From Parus major (taxonomy: Eukaryota > Chordata > Aves > Passeriformes > Paridae), in assembly GCF_001522545.3 (NCBI RefSeq), contig NC_031783.1:6287433-6351432 (forward strand): a stretch of 64,000 nucleotides of DNA. Direction: 5' to 3'. Positions 12,484 through 24,700 of this stretch are shown in pieces; the stretch's first letter is position 1; the number at the start of each line of letters is the position of its first letter. The position numbers and the translations under genes are program-made. The notes beneath the pieces are model-generated. The model worked only from the letters and a program-made list of their open reading frames with translations, was not told the origin of the DNA and ran no database searches.

Positions 12484-15400
12484 GTGGGTGAACTGGGGCT
12501 GTTCGGGGTGGTGGCTGCGGGCGAGCGATTTGGGGGCGGGGGGAAGCTGAGCTCGGCTCCGTGCGGGGCGGGGGTGGGCTCGCTGTGCTGCGGACAGGGG
12601 CGGGGGTTGGTGAGGTGGGCAGGCACCCGCGCTGGGGTCGGGGGCGCCTGAGCTTTCCACACGTTCCCCCGCCCTGGGCGAGGGCCGCCCCTCCTCGCTC
12701 TTTGTGTCCGCCGCAGCCCGCGGGAGGGTCTGCGCCTGGCCCTGCCGGGCTCCGAGTGGTGCTGGGCGCCCCGCAGGCCTCGCGTGGGCCCCGTGGGTGA
12801 CTCGAGGCTTCCCCCAGCCCGGGCGTCCCGTGCCGCCTCGTCGCCTGTCCCGGGGCTCGTCCCCGTCTGCCGGCGATTTGCAGCTGCCTTGCCGTGCTGC
12901 AGTCACAAGGCAATGCCTCACGGATCGTCGGCGGCTGTTCGGGTTGGGCGCCGGGTTCCTCTCGGCTGGAGAGGCTCGTCCCTGCTCACCCAATGCAAGG
13001 AGTTCGGTACATGCTGCAGGGTATGTCCAAACCGACCTTTATGATGACGATCCGGGAGTTTTTGGTAACATAAGTTGTTCAAACTGAATCTTGTTCCTTC
13101 GTCTGAGTATCTGCAGTGTATCGTGCCGTCTCGTGCTCCTTTTCCCGACACAAATGTAGGTGTAGACATTTGTTAGTAGATGTTGCTTTTGAATAAACCT
13201 AAAGAACTTGAAACCACTTGTGAGACTCTTGCCTTGATTAGCAGGTTGGTGAAACAGTAAGGGATCTTTCCCCGACAGCTTGTGCCAGAAACCAGTAGTT
13301 AAACATAATTATGTCATTGGAAAGCCAAAAGTGAAAGGCACTCAGGATGCAGAGCAGTTAGAGACCAATGTGATCCCTCTCCACAGGGGAACAGGGAGAA
13401 GGAAGACTTGCCAGACAAGATCCAAAACCAGTGTGACCTTCGCCTTTCTAATAAGGTGACTCAGAAACTGCGTAGAGGACTCCTGGCCAGAGCTGCTTGG
13501 TGCAGGTACGTGACTGATTCCTGGGGTACTTGCTGTCTAAAGCTTTGCGCTGTGTATAAAAACTATTTGACTCTCAGAAACATCAGGTGCTGTGTAGCTG
13601 CTGTTAGATAAAGACATTTAAAAAAAAAACCAAAATGACACATTTGGAGATCTACCTTGAATCTAAATAAAAAACCCCTTGTTTTTATCAGCAAATTTAA
13701 TGTTGGTATCTCAGTAATTTTTCTAACATATCAAGAATTAAGCTGTGTCAGGGGATATATACAACATACTACTTCTGGTAATGGAATGTCAGAAGTGACT
13801 CCTACCATGTCAGGACAGACTTTTCATTAGAGCTCCGTGTGTATGTGACACTGACATAAATATCTGGAGCATGACAGATGTTTTGCCAGCCATGCAATTG
13901 CCTCTGAAGTCAACATGTTCTTAACACTTTAAGCGTGTTTCCAGTTCTGCATTAACTGGCCGACTTGCCTGACAGGCAGTTAGAGCATAAACCTTTTCCA
14001 CTTGCTGTGCTGCTGAGAAAGTCTGTCTGCTCTTGTAACTGTCGTCATGTCTGGAAAACATCTTAAGCTGCTACTCTCTCATCTCTCCATCTTGCTGTCC
14101 TTCTGTAAATTACCAACTTCTGTGTGGATTGGTTTGGTGCAAAGCTTTAAAAGTGAGTCTTGATTAAGTCTAAGGTACCACTACACCTCATGTGGGAACT
14201 AACTGCTGTTGCAGCCAACGCTGTTAGGTATCAGCTTTCATTCTAGAGTGTCTAACAGTTGCCTGAATGTTAAGTTCTTGGAATACTGTCCACAGCTAAT
14301 TAGCCACAGAAAAGCCTTCTTCTTTACTTCCTCATCAAAACTATAATAAGGGTTGGGAAAAGATGATTTACATTGAAGCCTTCTACTAAATAGCTCCCTG
14401 CTTCTAAAATAGCCTCTTGCCCCAGCTTGTGCAAGATAACCTGGCATTATCAGAAGGAGGTGGTATTAACTGGAGTTAGTGAAGAATGAGTGATACCTTT
14501 TTTTATGTGTAAGTAGTGAAGCCTGAGCACTGCTGTATTGTAAAGGCCTTACTTTTTGTGGGTAGTGTGGATACACATTTGTGTGCCTGTGGTAAACGTA
14601 CAGCACTGATCTTCCCAGTGGGTTCTCCCCTTGTCTTCCATTGGCAAGAAGGATGTTACTGTGATGAGTATGCAGCATTCCTCAAAAGGGGTTTTGCTAG
14701 CAGAAACAGGAGAAATAATTTTTCACAATTAGAACCACATTGATTACAAGCTGTTGTTGGAGGCTTTTTAACTGAACAGTTTTTACTGATTTTTTTTTTT
14801 TTTTAATTAAGCTGAAGGTCATTCTGGTAGCTTTATTCTCATTTCTTTAGGGTGCCCCATTTAACTTACTTTAGGTGGTATACTATAATAGAGTAGCTCC
14901 CACCTCCTCCCCTCCATGCCCCCCCCTCCCCCCCCAAAAAAAAAAAAAAAAAAGAGCCCAAAGACTTAATACTTGAACCTTGATCATAACTGCTTGATGA
15001 GGACTTCAGTACATTTGGGTGAACTATAGTAAATTTGCTTTTGAAGGCTCTTCCCATACCTTTGGCTTGAATGGTAGCAGTGAAACATGCCTGCAGGCAC
15101 TAACAATAGTGAATTTAGCAGCATAGTGCCTGTAATAATGAAAAACTTGGTTTAGAAAATAATTCTAGTCTTACACTACATTTGTCCCCTAGCAGCCTTT
15201 TGCAATTCTGCTTTTCTGTTTGTCCTTTACTTACAGCTTCTGAATTGGATAATAAAACTTCACAAATGAATTTCTGAGTACAAGCTGGTATTAGGCAAAA
15301 AAAAGAAAATAAGCAACTTACTTATGGAAAAATGGTTTCTAGCTGATGTTTTCACTGCCTGATTGCTGTAAGAACTTAAATAGGCTATTTGCAGTTCACA

Positions 15401-18400
15401 CCAGTGATCTGACTAATCTCACTAATGAGTAAATATACTTAGATGCTTGATTTGATAGCAGGGTGGTGGGCAGAGACATAGCTCTACAAGTGCCACCAAA
15501 TATATATGGATGGTGCTGGCAATTCCTTTGAAAGGAAGATCAGGAATTTACAGCCTCTAATATTTTCCAGTAAAAGTGATCAATGAAGGCAGTGTTGCTC
15601 CTGGTATGCTCATAGGGGCTTTTTAGCTCAGGTAGGCTTTAAAGGGAAAGCGAGTCTGAAGTATTTGTGGCCTTTAAACTAATTTAAAGGGAATCTACAG
15701 AATGCAATATTTCCCCTATCAAGAAGGGGAATACAGAGACAGCTTCATCTGGATTCCAATCAGTTGCTGGTGGAAAGAACAGCAAGGTTGGAGTTGTGGA
15801 GAAAACACCACAATCCCAAGGCTTCTTCAGAAGTTCTTACTGATATAGTTACAACATGCAAATGTACTGTGCTAAGGGTAGAACTAAGGCTGTAGGAGAG
15901 CTTTAGCTCTAGCTGTACAGTGACCTAAAGCCAGAAAAATAGCAGTGTGAGCTAGCAACAACACTAGAGCTCCCAAACTACCTAAAGCCACTGTCACGCA
16001 CTATTAACTAGTTGTTTGTGCCATCTGTACAGATGCTTAATACCTGATTTTATATGGGGTGCTGGCTTGCATGTCTCTGAGTGGGAAGAGGATATGCCTC
16101 AAGGAATGATGCCTACACTTTGTCATTGAGAGGTGAAGTTCTTTGATTTCTAAATCGAAAATATTTGGAATTTTAATGGTAAAAATGTATGGATTTGGCC
16201 AAGAAAGATCTTTGAGGAATCTGTAAGTTACTATGTTGCACTTGAACTCAAAATTGTCTTTTCAGTATAAATCAGTCTTGTGCATCCTCAAGCAAGATTG
16301 CCAGAAGATCCTGGTGATAGAGAGGCTGGTGATGTGCAGTTTCATACTTTATATAGTTGATACCAGTCAAAGACTGGCAGAGGGGTACCATCTGCAATAG
16401 TTTCCACTATGAAAAACTATTTTCTAGGTGACAGTAACCACTTAATGTAAGGCTATTTGCTGACCCAAACTGCTGTAGAGGAACAGTAGCTGTCACTCCT
16501 ACTTGCAATAGTGCAAACTGCAGAAGAGGCCTCAATGTGGCCATGCAGCATCTGCATGAGAAGCGAGGTGAACTATTTACGCTGATGCTGTACTGTTTTG
16601 GCTGGATCAAACAGTGCTGCTCTTCAGACATGCCCTGAGGAAAAATGAACTACATGAAAGTCACTCTTAATCAGCCTCAGCTGATTACCCTGTGTTGAGT
16701 AAGCATTGCAGAACCAAGGTGATTATGACAAATCATACACTGGCTGCAGTGGGCACACAGCTCTGCTGAGGGTGTGTGGTGTGGTCAGGTTTGGTTTTAC
16801 TACTTAGGCAAAACTGGGTCTGCAGAACTTGGCTGGTTGTATCCGATACACTACAAGCTATCGATTGCTGTGGTTTAGTGTCTGCAAGTTATGTGACACT
16901 GGACTCTAATGACACATGCTGAACTCTGTAGTGGAGGTGTCCTTGCTGAAATGGTCTGTCATTCTGGGAGACATCAGGAAACAAACTTGGTCTCTGGCTT
17001 GAGCTGTCTTGGTAAGGATCCTGCACTGTAATTGCCTTGACTCTTGTTGAAATGCAGGTGAGATTTGGTGCAGTGGGTGACACTCACTGTAATCCAGTGG
17101 TCCTGGCACAGGGTGGGTTAAGAGTGACTTCTCCTGAGGGGTTTTTGTGTCAAGATGCTGCACTTGCAGCTGAGATTCAGCAGTAATGGTGAAGAAGAGC
17201 CTTTCCTGGACCAGGTGTATATGACCCTCAACAGACTGGCAGCCAGAAGATACTCCTATTACCTCACTGCCAGTCAGTGGGTACAGGTCAGGAGAAAAGC
17301 ACATGTGGACTTAGAACTGGCCTTAAAACCTCTAGAGACTGCATCTTTGGTAGCTGAAATGGCAGTATTGAGCCTTAACCTGATTTTTATAGTACAGAGC
17401 TAAGAGATGTTCCTGGGTAGAACTGTCTCTGCTTTAACATCTTCCATGAGTTTGTGTTTTGTTGAAAATCTAGGGTAGTAGGAAAGAAGCAAGTCATTCA
17501 TTCATTACCATTTATGTCCTAGTTGAAGGAAGGAAAGTGAAGCTATCAGCTTTGTAAACAGTAACTCTGATACTAAAGATCAGGCTCACATGAGTTTTTT
17601 AAATAGGGTTGTGAATTTGGAAGGAGAAGTAGCAAAAGACATTACCTGTATATTTTTGTCCTACTCAAACTATAGCAAATTAAGGAAGTCTTGGAGCTCT
17701 TCCAGTTTCCTGCTGCTGTCTCTCCTCCAACTACAGCTGCAGCCCTAACAGATTGCCTTTCTCTTATGGTTTTAAAGCCACTAAGAGCAGCAGAAGCTTA
17801 AAATGGTATCTCCATCGTGCTTTCATTAGTCTTAAATACAGTGCTACCTGCTTTTTATGAAAAAAAAATGCAACAGATGTTTTATGTGCATTTATCAGCT
17901 CAATGAACAGACAATTAATAACCATGTACCCAGCCCTTGTAAGCAGACCAGTGTTATGGACAGACTTACAGTAATGCATTAGCACTGCAACTACCAACAC
18001 AATTAGCTTACCAATCCTGGAATTGTTAGTATATAAGGATGTTTGTAAATTAAAATTTTAAAAGGGCCAGACACCCAAATGTACCATTTCTGTAGGATTC
18101 CCTGAGGAAAACTAAAGGTAGCTGAATTGCTACCTTGTCATGGATTTGAGATTTCACTTGTGATACAGCATTTGTATCAACAGTCTCCAATCTCACTGTA
18201 CTGAACTGTATGAATTCCATAGAGCTTTCAGTCTTGTCTTACATATCATAGTTAAAATTGTTACCTCTTAGAAGGCTGACCACATGCTATCTCAGTATGT
18301 CAGGAGCCAAAACGTGTTCTGTGATTCTATTACTGTGCACAAAGCACTGAGTGCAAGAGGATCACATGCCCTTGTAGACAATACCAGCCACGAATATAAT

Positions 18401-18454
18401 CTTGCTGAGTGCAGCAAAACTGCACAAGTTCATTATTTATTTTTAACCCTGCAG
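12484..18454 (+). other. SNN: SNN intron 1
   Basis: This is an intron of about 6 kb between the CpG-island exon and the acceptor at 18454. Beyond the CpG-rich 5' part I see only unique AT-rich sequence, a poly-C/poly-A tract at 14919-14953 and short chance open frames. No other gene, CR1 tail or RNA gene was recognised. Confidence 0.55.
14919..14953. repeat. Poly-C/poly-A tract
   Basis: A C-run with one T (14919-14935) passes directly into 18 A (14936-14953). No retroposed sequence was recognised next to the A-run, so this looks like simple sequence. It is prone to length error. Confidence 0.85.
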
Positions 18455-18531
18455 GAGTTTGAAGATGCATCAAGACTGATAGTGAGGACAGAAAAATCTC
18501 CTGAAGAAGAGTACAGCCTGAATTATTGGCC
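18455..18531 (+). other. SNN: SNN exon 2, 5'UTR part with a short uORF
   Basis: A polypyrimidine stretch and CCTGCAG at 18448-18454 form a good acceptor, so exon 2 should begin at 18455. The 77-base leader has one upstream ATG at 18465 with an in-frame TGA at 18477-18479, giving a four-codon uORF that ends 52 bases before the SNN start. It could modestly dampen translation. Confidence 0.7.
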
Positions 18532-18795
18532 ATGTCTATCACAGATCACAGCCCCACTACTGGAGTGGTGACTGTCATCGTTATCCTGATCGCTATTGCG
18601 GCACTGGGAGCCCTGATCCTGGGCTGTTGGTGCTACCTGCGGCTGCAGAAGCTCAGCCAGTCTGAGGATGAGGAAAGCATTGTGGGTGAGGGAGAAACCA
18701 AAGAGCCCTTTCTGCTGGTGCAGTACTCTGCTAAAGGACCCTGTGTGGAGAGGAAAGCGAAGCTAACTCCGAATGGCCCAGAAGTACACAGCTAA
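18532..18795 (+). CDS. SNN: Stannin, small single-pass membrane protein
   Basis: This intact 87-codon ORF sits in a single exon. The start ATG at 18532 has G at -3; the upstream in-frame TTG at 18526 is not a start. Residues 11-31 are a hydrophobic membrane helix (GVVTVIVILIAIAALGALIL), followed by Cys32-Trp33-Cys34, the vicinal cysteine pair linked to organotin binding in mammalian stannin. The acidic cytosolic stretch SEDEESIVGEGE and the EPFLLVQYSAKGPCVERKAK block are nearly invariant in the family. Stannin is associated with mitochondria and other vesicle membranes and with selective sensitivity of cells to trimethyltin; its normal role is unclear. The usual length is 88 residues; this copy appears one shorter, just before TPNGPEVH. 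Identification is secure. Confidence 0.98.
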   Translation: MSITDHSPTTGVVTVIVILIAIAALGALILGCWCYLRLQKLSQSEDEESIVGEGETKEPFLLVQYSAKGPCVERKAKLTPNGPEVHS

Positions 18796-21088
18796 CTTGG
18801 AGCAACACGTGCAGATGGACTATGCTCATGGCATGTGTAACCAGCAGAAGCATCTCAGTACTGTGAAGAACCTGGTCACATGCACACTGCTCATCAGAAA
18901 ACACCTTGATGAGAATTAAATAGGCTTTGTTTGCAGCTTATGCAGCATGCACTGAGAAGTTGCACTTTGCACCGACTGTATATCCTAATTCCTCTATGGC
19001 AGGAGCTCACTCTCCTGGTGTAATGTCCATTGCTGGCAATGGGCACAGGGATATACTGGTGTGAAGAGACTACTACTGTTTTTTGTCACTTGAATGTTTA
19101 GCTGAGCATCCTTTTGATGGAGCTGCTGTAATGTGAACTACTTTACAACTGTGAACTGTAAATAGGCTGCCAGAAACTTGCTTTGTGTTCTGTAGCATAT
19201 GGGAATATGATACAACTGTATATAATACACAGGGGGCCTCCTGAACCACTACCAAGGATGGGACTCCAGACCTTCAAAACCAAACCTGCAGTTAAAGCTT
19301 GCCTCTGCTACTAGGTTGAGTGTGGACCATTAAGTCAGAACTCCTTTGAATGGTTTATTGGACTGATGCACTGTACTTCATTTGAAAAGAAGGGATATAT
19401 GCTGAAGAAGGAAGCACAGGAGCTGCAAGAAAAGAAGAGTTCCTTTAGCTGCAGTTATGTTGGTTAAGCTTTTGGCTGCTAGAACTGAGTTCTTTATGTA
19501 GCTACTGCAAGGAAACTGCCATTTTGATGGGTTCCAACCTGGGAACTTATGATGGATACTGAACCCTCAGGGAAAGTCCAGAAGGTTTCCAGGTGTTTGA
19601 AATGGCAGTAGAGCAGGCTTCTCTCTTCCATAGGTCTGTGTGCTGAAACTGTAGAAGTGGTTACTTAGCAAAACTGGCTTAAGTGCAAGGAGTATGGATT
19701 CTTCCCAGAACCTTGGTTTGTGTACTTAGGGTGTATGTTACCAGCATGTCACAAAAAGGCATTTTAGTCTACAGCCAGCCAACTCTAGAATTCAGTTAAT
19801 GTATCTTGTATATAACTTTTGATTGAACTGTACTACAACAGGAGAAGTTTCAGTCTTTTCTACTGTCAACAGGAGCACGGATTATTGCTGGTCAGTTTGT
19901 AGAAATTTTAAGCTAGCAATGGCCGAATTCTTCCGGATAACATACATTTCCTGCTCTGTGCTGGAGTTCAGCTATAGGAACTGTAAGAAGGTGTTAAATG
20001 GGAAGTTCTGGACTGCAAAGGTTTGGGGGAAGAGAAGGAACAACACTGAGCAGCCAATGGCAGCTTACATACTCTAAAACTTTTCATGTAGGCACACATG
20101 CTTAGAGGTCACTGGCCTGTTTTCTATTACTTTATACATGGCCTCCTTTGCATACTGATATTTTTTAACACTTAATTGCCTAGCCTTAATTGAGCTCCAG
20201 AGGAAGCATTAGACTTGCTTCTTGTACCTGTACATACAGAATAACTTAAAGCCTAGCAAGCTTGCTTGAGAATTTTGACTATATGCAAGACAAGAATGGC
20301 CTAGGCAAAAAGTTGTCCCCTTCTTCTACACTAAAATGTTGAATTGTTTTGTTAGTGCTACACTTGCCTTTTTAAAATTGAAAGCTGTAATTTGAAGCAA
20401 AAAAAAAATTACGTCAGTAGCAAAAAGCTCCTGCTGTTGCTTCTTGAGTACAATATATGGGGTACAGCTGATAATGTTCTTACCCTGACACATGCTTTTT
20501 AAGATACTGCATGTATGGTCATTCCTGTACACGTAAATTGCTGCATTAGAAACCTCTTAAAAGCAAAGGAAAAAGGATTAATTCAGTAAGACTTCCTCTA
20601 GTTTTCAGTAGAGAACAGCTCACATGTGGTTGCCAGGCAGTAAGAATACCAGTATACAGAAGTGATACAAAGTGCTGAATTTCTAGAACAGAACAGTTGC
20701 AGCAAGATGACTTTGTCCATTCAAGTTTACTGATTACACAGATGAAGAATCTATTTTAATTCAGCAAAGAGAATGCAGTGTAAAGGGCAAACTTCAGAAA
20801 GTATGGAAATGTATAAATCAAAGATCTGATTCCCCTTCTAGCAGCTGTAAGAGAAAGCCAGTGAAAACTAACTGGTCCCTATTCAGAGGTGCTGCATACT
20901 GCTGTCCCTACAAACCAGTATCCTTAATTTAAATGGATAGATGATTCCAAGTTAGTGCAATAGTAAAGTGCAGAAAGTGTTTTCCGTTCTCCTCTTCTCT
21001 TAAGATGGGGGTATCTAATAAGTTGTTCAAGTATACAAAAATATTCCATTTGATTTTTCTTTTTCTAGATCTTGTGGGGGAAGAAGTC

Positions 21089-21094
21089 TTTATT
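21089..21094 (-). terminator. TXNDC11: TXNDC11 polyadenylation signal AATAAA
   Basis: TTTATT on the + strand reads AATAAA on the - strand, 71 bases after the TXNDC11 stop codon. Cleavage around 21060-21080 would leave a 3'UTR of only about 85-105 bases. It lies inside the predicted SNN 3'UTR. Confidence 0.6.
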
Positions 21095-21107
21095 TACAAT
21101 GAATGTC

Positions 21108-21113
21108 AATAAA
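21108..21113 (+). terminator. SNN: SNN polyadenylation signal AATAAA
   Basis: This canonical hexamer on the + strand predicts cleavage around 21123-21143, about 20-45 bases short of the antisense TXNDC11 stop codon. Confidence 0.6.
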
Positions 21114-21164
21114 ATTTGCATAAATACCTACCCAATACTGCATCATTTGACTTTGTGTAAGCAA

Positions 21165-21792
21165 TTATTCTGTCCTATTTCCACTACTGTGCTCTGTCTC
21201 TATGGTATCAATATTATCAATCCTTCTTTCCTCTAAAGTAGCGGTAGCTGTTGAAAGTGATATATCATTAACTTCAGAAAGTGTTTTCTCAGATTGAATG
21301 GGTTCCTTAATTTCATCTTTGCTCTGTAGCTTTCCTCCTCGTGATGCCACCAGAATTCTCAGTAAAGCGTTCTCTTTAAGGAGGTTTTCTGATGCATCAG
21401 CTAATTCTTGAAGCTTTTCAGCCATTTCTAACAATTCTTGATTCTTCTGGTTATATGTGGCCTGTAACTGCTCACTGTGGAGCTGCAGAGTCTTGTGCTG
21501 CTTTTCCAGTGTGTGTTTTTGCTGCTGTAGTCTCTGCTCCTCTCTCCTGGCTTCAGAAAGCTGTGCTTCAAGCTGGTCATGGGCCTGATGAAGGGCACTG
21601 ATTTCTGATCTTAACTTCTGAATTTCTCTCTCTAAGTGTGAGATGTGTCCTTGCTGTAGAACTGACTCTTTATGTAGACATTCTTTGGTACAGGGCTCTG
21701 ACGAAGAAAGACTTGAATGATGTAAAATAAATTTCAGGAGATTGGGAAGGTTAATTGAAAAGTCTTCAGGGAACTTCACACTTTGCTCCTTC
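21165..21792 (-). CDS. TXNDC11: TXNDC11 last exon: C-terminal coiled coil and stop
   Basis: The acceptor CCTTCTAG lies just above 21792 and the first codon (Arg, AG|G) is completed across the junction. The start, [11 protein letters not shown], continues the second thioredoxin fold. About 100 residues of heptad-like coiled coil follow ([19 protein letters not shown] onward), then [13 protein letters not shown] and a divergent Ser/Thr/Glu-rich tail. The stop codon is at 21165-21167. Confidence 0.95.
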
Positions 21793-24700
21793 CTAGAAGG
21801 ACATAACAAGTTAACAGTAAAATATTCAGAACGTTAAGGATAATTTTACCTAAGCATCTGCTGTTCAACTCCAACTTCGTATCTTATTTTTCATCAAGTA
21901 TGGTTAGTACAGCAGTTAAGAGAAACCTAAAATCATGTCATAAAGACAGAGCCCACACATTTTATTTTGATGAATACTTTTCCCTGTGTTCCAGTCTGGG
22001 TGCTGTAAGCATCTCTTCATGGGACTGGTATTTGAAGAAAAAAAGTCTGTTAAATCTCAGAAAACAGATTTCACTCTTAAAAAACAAGTATTCATGATCA
22101 TGGGTTATGAGCTTCAGGTAGATAGGGTAGAATCACTGTGTAATCAGAGCACAGTGCCATTACTATCTGTAAGTTGAAGGATGACATTTCAATGTACCTA
22201 AATTCTAATAATATATGTAGACTTAAGTTCAGATCTATAAAGCTTCCCAATGGGAAGTGACTATTTTTAACCAGTTTTCCTGGAAGCAGTAGCTTAGTGA
22301 GTTGAAAGCCAGGGCAAGGGAGCAGTTTGCTTTAACATAAGTCAGTTTAGTCAGAAGTAATGCCCTTTTGCTGTCAAAAAAAAACAAACCAACCCTGCTT
22401 CTTCTCTTACTGCTTTGTCTTTATGTCAGAGGTGATGAAGGAAGCAAACGAAACAAGGTTTTGCTCTTGGTTTCTGTTGGTGCATGGAACAGGTAAGCCT
22501 CCTTACTTTCTGCAACAGCATAAACTGTTACAACAGGGCAAGAGATGCCAAGAACATCAAGTACCAAATTTCTTCCTCAAGACTACTAACCACTAAAAAC
22601 CAGTAGTTCCAACTGTGACAAATGTTACAATTACTGTGCTTTGTGGACTCTGTGTACACATAGGAGGCTAAACTGTCCTCTAAGGACTAAACTGGAACTC
22701 TTTTTGAACCAGTTCCATCTTCAGCATGTTCCAGTATAACACAATTTCCCTTCCTCCTGCAGCATAGCCACTTCCACCTCATTTTGTACAACTGGGAAGC
22801 CAGCTAAGAGTTTATCACTATGGATCTGCTCTAGCTTTGCCAGTCAGCATTTTCTTTCCTGAGACAGCCATCAAAACAAGGAGGAAAAGCTTAGTTTGCT
22901 TCCCTCTGGCTGTCAAATTCATGACTAGAAGAATGGTAAGTAGCATACATTCAAATATGGGTTAATTACATAAGTGAGAAAAAGGTCACAGAATAAGCCC
23001 AAACCAAAATGACTGCAAAGCAAGAAAGCCAGATTCAAGTACAATGCCTAAAGCCTCCTGGTGCTCCTGTACAACAGGGACAACTCTTGTGTCCCTTTGT
23101 GTGTGACATTATGTCCTGAGTTGGTTACGATGTGCACCTGGAACAGGGGACTTCCTCCCTTACCAGTTACACTTCCCTCAAAAATGCCTTCTGTAAAATC
23201 CACCTCATAAGTATGTGGGATATAAAAATATTTCATTTACCTAAAACTACTTACTGTACATCAGGTAGAAGACAGATACCGTATTTTATCAATAATTCAA
23301 GAACTTCAGTCAGATGAGGCTCCCACTCATCAAGATTAAGCTATTTCTGGCAGAGTAAGCACCATGAGTTTTCCTCCCCTGCAGCTTCCTGGTGATGGAC
23401 CAAGTTACTTTAGCAATTACCATCAGCAGTTGCTCAGCTGAGTATCAGCTCCCATCCCAGATTAATGAATCATGACATGATTTAGGCAAAAAATAGTCTA
23501 CGCTAAATCAAAATTGACTCATTATATTGCGGTAATGTTTTACTACATTATCATCCATTTTTACTGATCAAAACCGCAGCATGTATCAAAGAAGTTAAAA
23601 GGCTATTTAAAACAAACAGCAGAACAAAACATTAACAGCATGTGGTAGAAAGAAACTGAGAACAGAGTTAATTTGCAAAAATTGTCTCATAAGGCAAAGT
23701 GATAAGAAGCTGCATAAAAAGCCCTAATATGAGGCACCTTTATATCCAAAATGAATATATGAACTACTCTAAGTAGTGCTACAGGTACAAATACTATTAG
23801 ATCCTAATTTTCTTGATTATATACATGCAGCAAAATACAAAACACACTGGAGAGGAAAAGTAGGAGTGAAAGCAATGACTAGAGGTGAGGTAGCTTTATA
23901 AAACCAGTTGGAACATTACAAAAATAATAAAACTACTCAGTCTTTCCCTCCAGGGACTGTCTAGAGCATTACAGAGACTCAGACTAAATGAGTACTTATG
24001 AAAAGAAATAGGGAGATAATCAGTTGGAAGTTGGGGTGGCTCAGAACTGATATAAACAAAACTCTGTATTGGATTAAAACATGAATGGCAAAACTTAAGG
24101 CATAGGTTTTAAGATTTTGTGGTAGGTAACTGCCCAGTACCAATAGTCTGAATTCCCATTCACTGATGGTAAGAGCCCTTGAGGGAGAAGGGTGTAAATC
24201 TGTGAGTGTTGGTTGGGTCATTTTGTTGTTTTGCTTTTCATTAGAATATGCATGAAGTAAGAATGCATATATGGAAATAAATTACTCTTTGGCTTTTTTC
24301 TCTGTTAAGACACATAACCACATAACTACTGCATCTTAGTAAAATGGAAGTTAAAAATGCACAGGGAAAAGAATTACATTACCTCTGATGAGGAAATAAT
24401 AAAATGGTTGGAAGACGGTCTGTCATAAATTCCCAGGGAAGGTCATTTCGAGTCACATCAATTCTGTGAGGAAAAGACACACTGATGAAGAGAACAGGCA
24501 GATGAACAATCTGCATTTACTTGTAAAATGCCATTTTAGGGACTGGGGCGAGGGAATTAAGTATCTGTGAAAGTAAGTCTAAATGTGCTCTGCCAGAAAT
24601 ACATTGTGCGTATGAGTCAGCAGAATTAATTACCAATATTCAAGATGATGACTCTCAGTTTAACAAGCATCTGTGTGGTTTTTCTCTAGAAAAATACATT

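Larger units (their letters stand above)
11480..12990. promoter_or_regulatory. SNN: GC-rich block / CpG island at the SNN 5' end
   Basis: GC content and CpG density rise sharply from about 11480, and most of all at 12290-12990, against an AT-rich background. The core at 12360-12500 has an inverted CCAAT box, a TATA-like element and dense CpG. A CR1 fragment (about 11868-12300) splits the block into a distal part (11480-11867) and the proximal island. Long open frames here, including minus-strand frames rich in Pro, Arg, Gly and Ala, are CpG-island artefacts. The position, 6 kb upstream of the SNN coding exon and on the same strand, supports a promoter role. Confidence 0.75.
18796..21135 (+). 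other. SNN: SNN 3'UTR
   Basis: The next canonical AATAAA on the + strand after the stop codon is at 21108, giving a 3'UTR of about 2.3 kb, in line with the long 3'UTR known for mammalian SNN. An ATTAAA near 18917 could support a short isoform. Open frames inside (for example 19823-20077) are chance. The last part overlaps the 3' end of TXNDC11 on the other strand. Confidence 0.65.

Noticed and set aside
12247..12993. Minus-strand frames of 248 and 217 codons and several plus-strand frames at the SNN island.
   Set aside because: Pro/Arg/Ala/Gly-rich low-complexity translations in several overlapping phases, as expected in CpG-rich DNA with few stops. No family match and no splice context.
18526..18531. 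Upstream extension of SNN starting at 18526.
   Set aside because: The codon at 18526 is TTG, not ATG; the conserved stannin start is the ATG at 18532.
19823..20077. 84-codon + frame downstream of SNN.
   Set aside because: Lies inside the SNN 3'UTR, with no conserved domain.
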